The notes under the pieces are model-generated. The model searched no databases and was not told where the DNA came from. It saw nothing but the letters and a program-made list of their open reading frames with translations. Below are positions 1 through 11,348 of a stretch of DNA of 64,000 bases, piece by piece (within the stretch, counting starts at the first letter, position 1; each line of letters starts with the position of its first letter). Origin of the DNA: Pseudomonas brassicacearum subsp. brassicacearum (lineage in GTDB: Bacteria; Pseudomonadota; Gammaproteobacteria; Pseudomonadales; Pseudomonadaceae). The stretch covers positions 1,178,001 through 1,242,000 of the forward strand of contig NZ_VZPJ01000001.1 of assembly GCF_008801605.1 (NCBI RefSeq). Reading direction: 5' to 3'. Made by a program: the position numbers and the translations under genes.

Positions 1-8
1 ATGCAGAT

Positions 9-58
9 GTGAAAGAAAAGCCGGGCTGCCGAGGGGAGGTAGGCCGGGCTTTTCTTTG
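9..58 (+). terminator. Probable intrinsic terminator of an upstream gene outside the window
   Basis: An A-rich strand and a GC-rich stem (AAAAGCC paired with GGCTTTT, extended by three GC pairs after one mismatch) are followed by TTTCTTT. This looks like the terminator of a gene ending just left of the window. The stem is imperfect, so confidence is moderate. Confidence 0.5.
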
Positions 59-211
59 GCGTTCGTTTGCCCGCTCGCCTAATTCCGAGGGTGACGCAAG
101 ACATAATGTCACGTTGACATCGCCTGCCACGAACCTCGACTATCAACGCGCTGATTCCTGCGTCCCTATGACGCCTATGACTCGTCGACACAATAAATCC
201 AAGGGGACACT

Positions 212-718
212 GTGCATAAATTTTCGATCATTCTTGTCTCGATACTCGCTACCGGCTGCACCGCCAAATACGCACAGCAAGACATATTCTCCAACCAGGC
301 AAAACTTGATCGACAAATGCCCGTCACCATCGCCACACCGGTCGACGGCAGCTACGAAACAACGCCTTACCCTGCATCCGGCGATATGACAGCTGCCGCC
401 GTTAAAACAGCCTTTTCTTATTACACCAACCGCGTGACGGTAATGGGCGCGTGCCGTGAATTGAGCTGCCTGAGACAGAACAGACCTTCTGGTTACTACG
501 TCATCCCGGAAATCCTGCATTGGGAAGAACGCGCCACAGAATGGTCGGGGCTTCCCGACAAGATTGAAGTAAAACTCGCCATTTATGGCCCGACAGGAGA
601 GCAGCCGCTGGGGTCCGCGGTCCTGTCCGGCAAAAGCAAATGGGCGACCTTTGGCGGGGATCATCCACAGGATTTGCTGCATGAGCCGATTGCTGAGTAT
701 GTGAAAGCTCAATACTGA
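212..718 (+). CDS. DUF4823-type outer-membrane lipoprotein
   Basis: The 168-residue protein starts at a GTG preceded by AAGGGGA. A short hydrophobic signal ends in a lipobox (LATGC, Cys16), and residue +2 is Thr, so outer-membrane sorting is expected. The mature part (about residues 40-165) resembles the DUF4823 family of small Pseudomonas lipoproteins, whose function is unknown. Three Cys remain beyond the lipobox. The gene stands alone: the next annotated coding region on this strand is more than 10 kb away. The family assignment comes from remembered sequence features and is not certain; that it is a lipoprotein is well supported. Confidence 0.8.
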   Translation: MHKFSIILVSILATGCTAKYAQQDIFSNQAKLDRQMPVTIATPVDGSYETTPYPASGDMTAAAVKTAFSYYTNRVTVMGACRELSCLRQNRPSGYYVIPEILHWEERATEWSGLPDKIEVKLAIYGPTGEQPLGSAVLSGKSKWATFGGDHPQDLLHEPIAEYVKAQY

Positions 719-907
719 TCCAATCGGTCTACGATAGAAACTCGGTCCGTCGATGCAGGACGGGCCGGACTTCCCCTTCAGCACTCGTTTGCCCTGGCCG
801 CGGCAAAATCCGGATAGCAGAAAGCAACGACCGATATCGATCAGCGAAACAAAAGAAATGATTGGAATTTGACAAACCTTGCGAACGAAGGTTTGGGCGT
901 TATGGAG

Positions 908-1004
908 GCAACCCCACCAGCCACACCCCGGCACACAATGTTCCCGCTGTGGCTGCTTCCTTCCGGATCTGACCAGGTTCACGGGTAATCGTTGCGGGGG
1001 GACC
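908..1004 (-). ncRNA. ffs: Bacterial signal recognition particle RNA (4.5S)
   Basis: Read on the minus strand, the region contains the universal SRP RNA core (GGTCAGATCCGGAAGGAAGC, then AGCC), including the GGAAG tetraloop and the asymmetric internal loop that binds Ffh. The flanks GGTCCCCCC and GGGGTTGCC can close the terminal helix of the roughly 97-nt hairpin. It acts with Ffh in co-translational membrane targeting. In other Pseudomonas, ffs also lies near the ligA-zipA-smc block. End coordinates are good to a few bases. Confidence 0.92.
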
Positions 1005-1173
1005 GATGGGGTCACCATAACGACGCCCGCCTGACGGCGAGCCGCGCCATTGTACCTATCTGGCAAGAAGTTACAACCGTTCGTGCCGGATTAAAAAACT
1101 GAAGATGTTCAAGCACTTGCTCCCACAGGGGGATCCGGGGGTGGGCGTCGATTCTGCGGACATCCAAGTGCCT

Positions 1174-1266
1174 GTGTGGGAGCGAGCTTGTTCGCGAAGG
1201 CCTCGGTACATTCAATATTGATGCAAGCTGATCTACCGCTATCGCGAGCAAGCTCGCTCCCACAGG
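1174..1266. repeat. REPIN (paired inverted REP, GTGGGAGCGAGCTTGCTCGCGA family)
   Basis: Two inverted copies of the Pseudomonas REP palindrome face each other about 40 bp apart. The left copy is slightly diverged (TTGTTCGCGA). The same family recurs at least seven more times in this window, always between genes. Confidence 0.85.
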
Positions 1267-1418
1267 GATCGGGGTGGAGGTTGGATCTGTGAATATCCGA
1301 GAGCCCGTGTGGGAATGAGCTTGTCCGCATGAAGTGAACCTTTAGTAGATTGAAGGCTTACACCAAGCACTCATAACTGATTAAAACTTTTTGTATCCAG
1401 GTTATTGCTTGCCCCCAA

Positions 1419-1769
1419 TCACGACGAAGTATTACAAACCACCACCGGACAGAACGGTCCATATTGGCCATTAACAGCCTGAGTTCGAACTTGAACATTG
1501 AAATAAACTGGCTGGGCTGCCCCGCTGACACCGATCTCATGTCGATACCAACCACGGTGATCCGGCTGCACTCTGGTTGCAGGGACAAACTGCCCCTGTC
1601 CACCTGCCACGGCCGTCACCCTGAAGGTGTGCGCGGCAATCTGGTCAGGGCGGATATTATCCGGGATCTGCCAGGCCAATATGATCGTGTATCGGCTTTG
1701 CCCGGCCTGGGAAAGCCTCCGTGGTGCATTGGGCACTATCGCCGCTTTATCCATATCATGATTTTCCAT
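1419..1769 (-). CDS. Small beta-rich protein of unknown function
   Basis: A 116-residue frame with plausible start ATGGAAAATCATG, preceded by GGAAGA; an in-frame ATG at 1781 is the alternative. Residues 25-110 alternate hydrophobic and polar residues in a pattern like a fibronectin type III or similar beta-sandwich (SRYTIILAWQIP, then HTFRVTAV, then YFNVQVRTQAVNGQYGP). There is no signal peptide or membrane segment. I do not recognise the family. The composition is lower in GC than its neighbours and the gene stands alone, which is consistent with an accessory gene. Confidence 0.6.
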   Translation of the reverse strand: MENHDMDKAAIVPNAPRRLSQAGQSRYTIILAWQIPDNIRPDQIAAHTFRVTAVAGGQGQFVPATRVQPDHRGWYRHEIGVSGAAQPVYFNVQVRTQAVNGQYGPFCPVVVCNTSS

Positions 1770-1955
1770 CGTATCTTCCATAATAAAAAAGCCATCATCC
1801 ATGGCGGTTTTCATGCTAGAGGAAAATATGAATGGCAGGCACAATCAAAACAAATGGTATCACTTAACTTTGCCAGCCTTTTATGAAGAGCTGGCAATGC
1901 ATCAGATGAGTTCAATACCGACTTGGACGTTCAATCATTCGCTGTGTGAGCAAAA

Positions 1956-3116
1956 CTACAACAACACCTCATCCGCCCGACCACCCTCCTCCTGGATCAC
2001 CAGATGGATGAAGTGCAGCTTGGTGATCACTGCCGCCGGTACGACGAACGGGTAGAAATCCGGCTGGCCCATGCTGCGGGACAGTTCGTTGAGCATGCCA
2101 GCCAGTTCGATCCAGGCGTTGACGAACGAAAGAAAAGCCGCACCGCCTGCATGTTCGGCGTCGTACAAGGTCTCGGGCGGGAACGGCTGGTAGTCGAAAT
2201 CCATTTCCCGAGCGCTCATGCCGAAACCCAGGGCGGTGTCCACCGCGTCCATCATGTGCAGGTAATGGGCCCAGGTTTCGGCCCAGTCCTCCCACGGGTG
2301 CATGGTCGCATAGGCGCTGACGTAGCGGGTTTGCCAGTCCAGCGGCGCGCCTTGCTGGTAGTGCTGCTCCAGGGCGTCGGCGTAGCTGGCGCGCTCATCG
2401 CCGAACAGCTCGCGAAAAGCCTCGAGCCAATGGCTGTTGGCGACCAGCCGGTCCCAGTAGTAGTGCCCCACCTCATGCCGGAAATGCCCGAGCAAGGTGC
2501 GATACGGCTCGCGCATCTGCTGGCGCACGTATTCGCGATGGGCATCGTCAGCTTCCTTGATGTCGAGGGTGATCAGCCCGCTGGCGTGACCGGTGGTGGG
2601 TGGCGTGCCGTCGGGATCGACACCGATGAAATCAAACGCCAAGCCAATATTTTCGTCGACGGTTTTCGGGATGACCGGCAAGCCGAAAGTAATCAACTGC
2701 GCTACCAGACGACGCTTGGCGGTCTCGACCTTGCGCCAGCGTTCGGGATTTTCCGGGATCGACAGGTCGGGAATAGTACGGTTCAGGCTACAGGCGATGC
2801 ACAGGGTATCGCGCCCATTGTCCGGCAGCAGCCAATTGCAGGCCGCCGCGGTGTCAAGGTTGGCGCAACGGCGGAACAGCCCGGCTTGGGGATCGGCGTC
2901 CAGCGTCCAGGTCCCGGCTTGCTCGCCGGGTTGCAAGGACGTCAGGCGACTCTGCTCAGGTTGATAACCCAGCGCCGCCAGGCAGGCCAGGCATTGGCTA
3001 TTGCGAAAAAACAACGACTGGCCACAGCGGCACGGCCAGACCTTGCTGTTACGTGACCGATCGCCCACGAACGGCGCGGCGATGCGTGAGCTCAGTTGTT
3101 CGAAGAAGCGGTACAT
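1956..3116 (-). CDS. Zinc-ribbon putative metallopeptidase
   Basis: The 386-residue protein starts with a Cys-rich ribbon (CRC at 29-31, CLAC at 42-45) resembling a zinc finger. A peptidase-like region follows, with the zincin motif HEVGHYYWD near residue 214. Asp/Glu-rich downstream segments (HPWEDWAETWAHYLHMMD) may supply the third zinc ligand. No signal peptide is visible, so the protein is probably cytoplasmic. It matches the family annotated as putative zinc-binding metallopeptidase in pseudomonads; its substrate is unknown. It lies downstream of ligA on the same strand, about 130 bp away, with a REP palindrome between, so it is probably a separate unit. Confidence 0.85.
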   Translation of the reverse strand: MYRFFEQLSSRIAAPFVGDRSRNSKVWPCRCGQSLFFRNSQCLACLAALGYQPEQSRLTSLQPGEQAGTWTLDADPQAGLFRRCANLDTAAACNWLLPDNGRDTLCIACSLNRTIPDLSIPENPERWRKVETAKRRLVAQLITFGLPVIPKTVDENIGLAFDFIGVDPDGTPPTTGHASGLITLDIKEADDAHREYVRQQMREPYRTLLGHFRHEVGHYYWDRLVANSHWLEAFRELFGDERASYADALEQHYQQGAPLDWQTRYVSAYATMHPWEDWAETWAHYLHMMDAVDTALGFGMSAREMDFDYQPFPPETLYDAEHAGGAAFLSFVNAWIELAGMLNELSRSMGQPDFYPFVVPAAVITKLHFIHLVIQEEGGRADEVLL

Positions 3117-3202
3117 GGCGATCTCTCCCTGGAGCCTGCAAGACTAGATCACCCCACTTCCATGATCGTTCCCACGCGTTGCGTCATAGTGCCCGATAAA
3201 CC

Positions 3203-3230
3203 GTGGCGAGGGAGCAAGCTCCCTCGCCAC
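3203..3230. repeat. Perfect REP palindrome (GTGGCGAGGGAGC family)
   Basis: A 13-bp perfect inverted repeat (GTGGCGAGGGAGC / GCTCCCTCGCCAC) with a 2-base loop lies just 3' of ligA. It differs from the main REP family. A degenerate GATCGTTCCCACG element abuts it on the left (3163-3180). It could also help stop ligA transcription. Confidence 0.85.
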
Positions 3231-3244
3231 AAGAGCCAACCCGG

Positions 3245-5643
<2,399 letters not shown>

Positions 5644-5665
5644 ATTCTCAATACTTCGATCGCGT

Positions 5666-5692
5666 GCAGGAGCTGCACTCGTCAGCTCCTGC
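5666..5692. repeat. Inverted repeat in the zipA-ligA gap
   Basis: Ten-base arms (GCAGGAGCTG / CAGCTCCTGC) surround a 7-base loop. No U-run follows directly, so this is a stable hairpin rather than a clear terminator. It could block 3' exonucleases and protect zipA mRNA. Confidence 0.6.
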
Positions 5693-5711
5693 AGGCCAGC
5701 GATCTTTGGCC

Positions 5712-6557
5712 TCAGCGCTTCTGGGTCAATGCCCGGCGCTCGAATTCGACGATGCGCTGGCGATAGTGCTCGATGGTCTGGGCAGTCAGCACACTGCGCT
5801 GGTCATCCTTGAGTTCGCCATTGAGCTCCTGGGACAGCTTGCGAGCCGCGGCCACCATCACGTCGAAGGCCTGCTTGGGATGACGCGGGCCCGGCAGGCC
5901 GAGGAAGAAACTCACCGCCGGCGTGCTGAAATGATCGATGTCGTCCAGGTCGAACACGCCAGGCTTGACGGCGTTGGCCATGGAGAACAGCACCTCGCCG
6001 TTGCCGGCCATGCTCTCGTGACGATGGAAAATGTCCATCTCGCCGAAACGCAGGCCGCTTTCCAGGATGTTCTGCAGCAACGCCGGGCCCTTGAAGCCGG
6101 CCGGGTCGCGGCAGATCACGCTGATCACCAGCACTTCTTCAGCCTGGGCCTGGTCTTTGTCGGCGCTCGAGGTTTTGTTCTCGTCCGGGAAATCGCTGTC
6201 GCGACTGCTGAAACTCGGGCCACCATCCAGGTCGAGGTTCAGGTTCAAATCACCCTGGGACGGCTCGCTGTTGCGCTTGCCGCGCTTGGAACTCGACTCC
6301 CGTGGCTCACGGGCAGGCGCGCTCATCGACGGCAAGTCGTGTTCGTCCAGCTGCGGCTCCTTGTGGGTGTCCAGCACCCGGGGCGGGCCTAGCAGTTCGG
6401 CGCTGTCATCCTCATCGGGCAGGTTCGACAGGCTGCGGTCCAGGCGAAACTTCAGTTTCCCCTTACCGCCGCGCATGCGGCGCCAGCCGTCGAAAAGAAT
6501 ACCGGCAATGACAATGATGCCGATGACGATCAGCCACTCGCGCAGACCGATTTCCAT
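5712..6557 (-). CDS. zipA: Cell division protein ZipA
   Basis: The 281-residue bitopic inner-membrane protein tethers FtsZ to the membrane during septation. The sequence shows the typical order: an N-terminal membrane helix (residues 8-24, [14 protein letters not shown]), a basic cytoplasmic stretch, a long charged linker (about 40-140), and a C-terminal FtsZ-binding domain starting near [12 protein letters not shown]. It sits between smc and ligA, the usual Pseudomonas order. The gap to smc (258 bp, 6558-6815) is AT-richer and may carry its promoter. Confidence 0.95.
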   Translation of the reverse strand: MEIGLREWLIVIGIIVIAGILFDGWRRMRGGKGKLKFRLDRSLSNLPDEDDSAELLGPPRVLDTHKEPQLDEHDLPSMSAPAREPRESSSKRGKRNSEPSQGDLNLNLDLDGGPSFSSRDSDFPDENKTSSADKDQAQAEEVLVISVICRDPAGFKGPALLQNILESGLRFGEMDIFHRHESMAGNGEVLFSMANAVKPGVFDLDDIDHFSTPAVSFFLGLPGPRHPKQAFDVMVAAARKLSQELNGELKDDQRSVLTAQTIEHYRQRIVEFERRALTQKR

Positions 6558-6815
6558 GTAATCCCGTGCCTCTATAAAAATGCTGAAAAATAAGGGGCTT
6601 AGCTATTTGCAAACCGCTTTAAAACGTGGCGCCAACTCTATGTTCTGAATGGCGTTTTGCCCACGCATACGAAAAATTGACATTAAACTAGCACGACCAA
6701 AGATAACTTTACACCGTCTGTCGCACAGGCTTGTGTCCAATCTGTGATTTGAACAACAGGCCCCAGGGTAAAAAATACCTACAGCGTTCCAAGTAGAAGC
6801 CCTACAAACCGTTCT

Positions 6816-9800
6816 TCAGGCATCCACCATTGCCATGGCCTCCTCCACATCCACCGCCACCAGCCGCGAACAGCCCGGCTCATGCATGGTCACCCCCATC
6901 AACTGATCGGCCATTTCCATGGCGATCTTGTTGTGGGTGATGTAGATGAACTGCACCGTTTCAGACATCTCCTTCACCAGCCGTGCGTAACGGCCTACGT
7001 TGGCGTCGTCCAGTGGTGCGTCGACTTCGTCGAGCATGCAGAACGGCGCCGGGTTCAATTTGAAGATGGCAAAGACCAGGGCCAACGCGGTCAGCGCCTT
7101 TTCGCCACCGGAGAGCAAATGGATGGTGCTGTTCTTCTTGCCAGGAGGACGCGCCATGATTGTCACCCCTGTATCGAGTAAATCTTCGCCCGTCAGTTCC
7201 AAGTAAGCGCTGCCGCCACCGAAAACTTTTGGGAAAAGTGCCTGCAAACCGCCGTTGATCTGATCAAAGGTATCCTTGAAGCGATTGCGGGTTTCCTTGT
7301 CGATCTTGCGAATGACGTTTTCCAGGGTCTCCAGCGCCTCCACCAGATCGTCGTTCTGAGCGTCCAGGTAGCGCTTGCGCTCGGACTGCTGCTGGTACTC
7401 GTCGATGGCCGCCAGGTTGATTGCCCCCAGGCGCTGGATGCGCTGGGCAATGCGTTCCAGCTCCTCCTCGGCGTCCTTCTCGTTCGCCCCGGCCACCAGG
7501 GTGGCCAGCACGCCGTCGAGGTCGTAGCCGTCTTCCAGCAACTGGTCCTGCAAGGCTTTGCGCCGCACCGTCAGGGCCTGCCACTCCATGCGCTGCTGTT
7601 CCATCTGGCCGCGAATCAGTTGCGATTGCTGCTCGGCCTGGCTGCGGCGCTTTTCGGCGTCGCGCAGTTCACGGTCGGCGTCCTCCAGGGCGATCTGCGC
7701 CGTCTTGAGCTCTTCGTCGACGCTCATGCGCTTGTCGAGCAACTCTTCGAGCTTGAGGCGCAGCTCCTCCAGCGGCGCTTCACCCTCCTCCAGATTGAGG
7801 CTCAACTGCTCGCGTTTTTCGGTCAGGCGTTCGGACTGCATTTCCAGCCGTTCCAACGCCTGGCGCGTGGAATCGTGCTGAGCCTTGAGCGAGCCCAGGC
7901 GCACCGCCAACTGATGGGCATGGTCCTTGTGCTGGCGTGCTTCCTGACGCACCCGGTCCAGGCGCTCGCGCAGGCTGTCGCGCTGGGCCAGCAGCAGTTC
8001 GCGCTGCTCGGTGTCCAGCGCCATGGCATCGAGGGCTTCCTGCAGTTGCAAGCGCGCCTCGCCGATCTGTTCGTGCTCCAACGCCCGCTGCTCGCCCAGT
8101 TCGGCGATTTCTTCTTCCAGGCGGGTGCGGCGCAGCGCCAGCTGTTCAACCTTGGCCTTGCCGGCCGACAACTGCGCCTTGAGCTCGCCTTGCTGGCGCG
8201 CTTCATCCTGCAATAGCCGCCGCAGGTGTTCGCGGCCGTTCTCCTGCTGACGCTGTTGCGCCCGCAGGTTCTGCAATTCGGTTTCCAGGGCTTCGACGCT
8301 GGCCTCGCGCTCTTCGCGCTCTTCGCTCAGGCGCTGGATTTCCTGACCACGGGCAAGCATGCCGCTCTCGGCTTCGCTGGCCCGGCGTACCCGCAGGAAA
8401 TGCCGGCCGACCCAATACCCGTCACGGCTGATCAGGCTTTCGCCGACCGCCAATTGCCCACGCAGGGCCAAGGCCTGCTCAAGGCTATCCACCGGTTTGA
8501 CCTGCCCGAGCCAGGGCGACAGGTCAACCTGGGCCTCGACCTTGTCCAGCAAGCTGCCGGGGATTCGCACGCCGTCACCAGCCGGGCTGAGCAGGCGCAG
8601 ATCGCCCTGGGTGAAACCCGACAAATCGAAGCCGCCAAAGTCATCCACCAGCACCGCCTGCAGATCGGCACCCAGCACGGTTTCCACCGCCAGCTCCCAA
8701 CCGGCATCGACCTTCAGGCCCTCGGCCAGTCGCGGACGCTCGGCCAGATGCTGATCGCGCAGCCATTCGGCGGTGCCGGTGCCTGGGTCCAGCGCGGCTT
8801 GCTGCAGGGCTTCCAGCGAGGCCAGGCGTCCATTGAGTCGCTGCAATTCGCCCTGGCCCTGCTGCTGGTTCTGCAAGGCCAGTTGCAAGGCCTGGCGCAG
8901 TTGCTCGAGCCGTTCGACCTGGGCATCTTCGCTGGCCTGCAAGTCTTCGAGGGTGGCTTCACTGGCCGCCAGTTGCTCGCTCAGATCCAGAATCGCCGCG
9001 TCCTCCGGATCCGCCGCGAGCAAGGCGCGCTCTTCGGACAGGCGGCGCTGACGTTCGGCCAGGCGCTCCATGCTGGTTTCCAACTGCTGGATGCGCGACT
9101 GCTGGACTTCAGCCTGGCGCCGCGGCTCGGCCGAGGTCAGGTTGAAACTGTCCCACTGCTCTTGCCAGCCGTGCATGGTCAGCTCGGCTTCCTCCAGGGC
9201 TGCGGCGGCCTCTTCGGCGGCGGCGCTGGTGATTTCCTGCTCTGGCGTGAGCCGGTCCAGTTCTTCGCCAAGGGTCAGCAGCAGCGTGCGGTCGTGACCC
9301 AGGTGCGATTCGGTTTCCAGGCGCGCCCGCTCGGCTTCCTTCAAGTCATCCTGCAACTGCCGCAGTCGTTGTTGACCATGCTGGATGCTCTGCTCGACCC
9401 GGGCGATGTCGCCCCCCACGGAATAGAAGCGCCCCTGCACCAGATTGAAGCGCTCGGACAGGTCGTGGTGTCCGTCACGCAGGCGTTCGATGGCGGCGTC
9501 GGCGTTGCGTTGCTCGGCCACCAGGGCTTCGAAGCTGACTTCCTGGTTGCCGATGATCGCCTCACGCTGGCCGACCTGCTCGTTCAACGCTTGCCAGCGC
9601 AGGGCCGACAGCTGGGCCTTGAGCTGGCGCTCCTCACCCTTGTATTCCTGGTACTTCTTCGCGGCCTCGGCCTGACGGTGCAAACGCTCGAGTTGGCGTT
9701 CGAGTTCTTCGCGCAGATCGGTCAGGCGCGCGAGGTTCTCGTGGGTGCGACGAATGCGGTTTTCAGTCTCGCGCCGCCGCTCCTTGTATTTGGAAATACC

Positions 9801-10304
9801 GGCGGCTTCTTCAATGAAGTTGCGCAGGTCTTCGGGCTTGGCCTCGATCAGCTTGGAGATCATGCCCTGTTCGATGATCGAGTAGCTGCGCGGGCCCAGG
9901 CCGGTACCGAGGAAGATATCGGTGATGTCACGACGCCGGCACTTGGCGCCGTTGAGGAAATAGCTGTTCTGGCTGTCGCGGGTCACTTTGCGACGAATGG
10001 AGATTTCCGCATACGCCGCGTACTCGCCGACCAGGGTACCGTCGGAGTTATCGAACACCAGCTCGATGCTGGCCTGGCTCACCGGCTTGCGGCTGGTGGA
10101 GCCGTTGAAGATGACGTCGGTCATCGACTCGCCGCGCAGGTTCTTGGCCGAGCTCTCGCCCATCACCCAACGCACGGCATCGATGATGTTCGACTTGCCG
10201 CAACCATTGGGCCCGACCACCGCCGCCATGTTACTGGGGAAGTTCACCGTGGTCGGGTCGACGAAGGATTTGAACCCCGCCAGCTTGATGCACTTGAGCC
10301 GCAC
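6816..10304 (-). CDS. smc: Chromosome partition protein SMC
   Basis: A 1162-residue condensin ATPase, acting with ScpAB in chromosome compaction and segregation. The N-terminal head has the Walker A motif GPNGCGKSN (about residue 31). Two long coiled coils flank a hinge (about 500-650). The C-terminal head has the signature LLSGGEKALTALAL and Walker B FCMLDEVDAP. The start is taken as GTG at 10304 (VRLKCIKLAGFKSF), where family similarity begins, with GAAGG upstream. That GTG lies 2 bases after the stop of the GntR gene, suggesting translational coupling. Confidence 0.96.
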   Translation of the reverse strand: MRLKCIKLAGFKSFVDPTTVNFPSNMAAVVGPNGCGKSNIIDAVRWVMGESSAKNLRGESMTDVIFNGSTSRKPVSQASIELVFDNSDGTLVGEYAAYAEISIRRKVTRDSQNSYFLNGAKCRRRDITDIFLGTGLGPRSYSIIEQGMISKLIEAKPEDLRNFIEEAAGISKYKERRRETENRIRRTHENLARLTDLREELERQLERLHRQAEAAKKYQEYKGEERQLKAQLSALRWQALNEQVGQREAIIGNQEVSFEALVAEQRNADAAIERLRDGHHDLSERFNLVQGRFYSVGGDIARVEQSIQHGQQRLRQLQDDLKEAERARLETESHLGHDRTLLLTLGEELDRLTPEQEITSAAAEEAAAALEEAELTMHGWQEQWDSFNLTSAEPRRQAEVQQSRIQQLETSMERLAERQRRLSEERALLAADPEDAAILDLSEQLAASEATLEDLQASEDAQVERLEQLRQALQLALQNQQQGQGELQRLNGRLASLEALQQAALDPGTGTAEWLRDQHLAERPRLAEGLKVDAGWELAVETVLGADLQAVLVDDFGGFDLSGFTQGDLRLLSPAGDGVRIPGSLLDKVEAQVDLSPWLGQVKPVDSLEQALALRGQLAVGESLISRDGYWVGRHFLRVRRASEAESGMLARGQEIQRLSEEREEREASVEALETELQNLRAQQRQQENGREHLRRLLQDEARQQGELKAQLSAGKAKVEQLALRRTRLEEEIAELGEQRALEHEQIGEARLQLQEALDAMALDTEQRELLLAQRDSLRERLDRVRQEARQHKDHAHQLAVRLGSLKAQHDSTRQALERLEMQSERLTEKREQLSLNLEEGEAPLEELRLKLEELLDKRMSVDEELKTAQIALEDADRELRDAEKRRSQAEQQSQLIRGQMEQQRMEWQALTVRRKALQDQLLEDGYDLDGVLATLVAGANEKDAEEELERIAQRIQRLGAINLAAIDEYQQQSERKRYLDAQNDDLVEALETLENVIRKIDKETRNRFKDTFDQINGGLQALFPKVFGGGSAYLELTGEDLLDTGVTIMARPPGKKNSTIHLLSGGEKALTALALVFAIFKLNPAPFCMLDEVDAPLDDANVGRYARLVKEMSETVQFIYITHNKIAMEMADQLMGVTMHEPGCSRLVAVDVEEAMAMVDA

Positions 10305-10306
10305 GT

Positions 10307-10966
10307 TCAGGCCTTCGTCAAGGCAGAGACCACCAGGTCGCAACTGCGCTGGGCGTAGGCCGTGAGCACGATGCGGATCTGCGGTAAATCACGGGCCAGC
10401 ACAGCGGCGAGCAGGCGCTGGAACAGGTCGAGGAACTCGCTCATTTCCGCCTTGCGCTGGTCCAGGGCCAGGAAATAGGCACGGCTCATGGCCGGTTGCA
10501 GGTTCTCGACGGTTTCCTGCAAGTACGGGTTGTCGGCAAAGGGATAGGCGGCGCGCATCACGCTGAAGCTTTCATCGACGAAGGTACGGATATCCTGGCG
10601 CGCGTAGGCGTCGTTGAGACGCTGCTGGATCGCTACGAACGGCGCCATGTCGGCCTGCTCTTTCCAGCCATGGGCCACGGCGTTGCCCAGCAGGATGTAC
10701 AGCTCGCTCATCAGCGTGCAGAGGCTGCGCACCTTGTGTTCGGTGAGTTCGGTGACGTGGGCGCCACGGCGCGGCAGGATCGCGATCAAGTGGCGTCGTT
10801 CCAGGATCAGCAAGGCCTCGCGGACCGAGCCGCGGCTGACGTTGAGTGCCAGCGTGACCTTCTGCTCCTGGATGCGCTCTCCCGGTTTCATTTCGCCGCG
10901 AATGATGCGTTCGGCGAGGTGATGGGCGATTTGCTCGGCGAGGCTGTCCGGGGCCTTGAACGTCAT
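10307..10966 (-). CDS. GntR/FadR-type transcriptional regulator
   Basis: The 219-residue protein has an N-terminal winged helix (residues 8-72, with the recognition segment VSRGSVREALLILERRHLI) and a C-terminal FCD ligand domain (about 85-215). It is divergent from xdhA and immediately upstream of smc. The same regulator position next to xdh genes is conserved in Pseudomonas, so control of purine catabolism is likely but not proven. A pair of TTGACC-N4-AGTCAGAA direct repeats at 11255-11295 would be its natural operator. Its ligand is unknown. Confidence 0.88.
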   Translation of the reverse strand: MTFKAPDSLAEQIAHHLAERIIRGEMKPGERIQEQKVTLALNVSRGSVREALLILERRHLIAILPRRGAHVTELTEHKVRSLCTLMSELYILLGNAVAHGWKEQADMAPFVAIQQRLNDAYARQDIRTFVDESFSVMRAAYPFADNPYLQETVENLQPAMSRAYFLALDQRKAEMSEFLDLFQRLLAAVLARDLPQIRIVLTAYAQRSCDLVVSALTKA

Positions 10967-11113
10967 GGTTGTCCTTCAAACTCTTCGATTTGCACAAGCG
11001 GCGCAGTGTAGCGCACTCGATACGTCATGGCGCAGGGCCTGTACCGGGTTTTTGGCACGATTCAAGCAAAAAAAGTTTGAGCTTTCCTGCTGAAACAGAA
11101 CCTGTGGAAGAAC

Positions 11114-11208
11114 CTGTGGGAGCGAGCTTGCTCGCGATAGCGGTCTGTCATCTTGCATCCATACTGAATGTACCGCTGTCATCGCGAGCAAGCTCGGCTC
11201 CCACAGGG
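11114..11208. repeat. REPIN in the regulator-xdhA intergenic region
   Basis: Two inverted REP copies of the GTGGGAGCGAGCTTGCTCGCGA family. The right copy carries one extra G. It lies between divergent genes, an uncommon location for REPs, and leaves about 140 bp for the xdhA promoter. Confidence 0.85.
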
Positions 11209-11254
11209 TTCTACAGTGTCCATAGATCGTTGTTCATCGACCAAGTGGAATTTC

Positions 11255-11295
11255 TTGACCTTTAAGTCAGAAAATCATTGACCGAAAAGTCAGAA
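11255..11295. promoter_or_regulatory. Candidate paired operator upstream of xdhA
   Basis: TTGACCTTTAAGTCAGAA (11255-11272) recurs as TTGACCGAAAAGTCAGAA (11278-11295), a 23-base period. Each copy contains the dyad TGAC-N6-GTCA, typical of a dimeric winged-helix regulator site. It ends about 53 bases before the xdhA start, so it probably overlaps or abuts the promoter. The divergent GntR product is the likely binder. Confidence 0.6.
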
Positions 11296-11348
11296 CTGAT
11301 AAATTCAGCCCACGTCGATACAACAATAATGAGTCTGCGAGGCCTTCC

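Larger units (their letters stand above)
719..1418. other. 700-bp stretch without protein genes
   Basis: Apart from ffs (908-1004) and the REP pair at 1174-1266, this stretch holds only degenerate REP fragments (about 1115-1130 and 1300-1325). The open frames across it lack ribosome sites and coding character. It separates two convergently oriented transcription units. Confidence 0.6.

Noticed and set aside
143..1066. 307-codon minus-strand frame covering the lipoprotein and ffs
   Set aside because: It runs antisense through a lipoprotein with a clear signal and through the SRP RNA.
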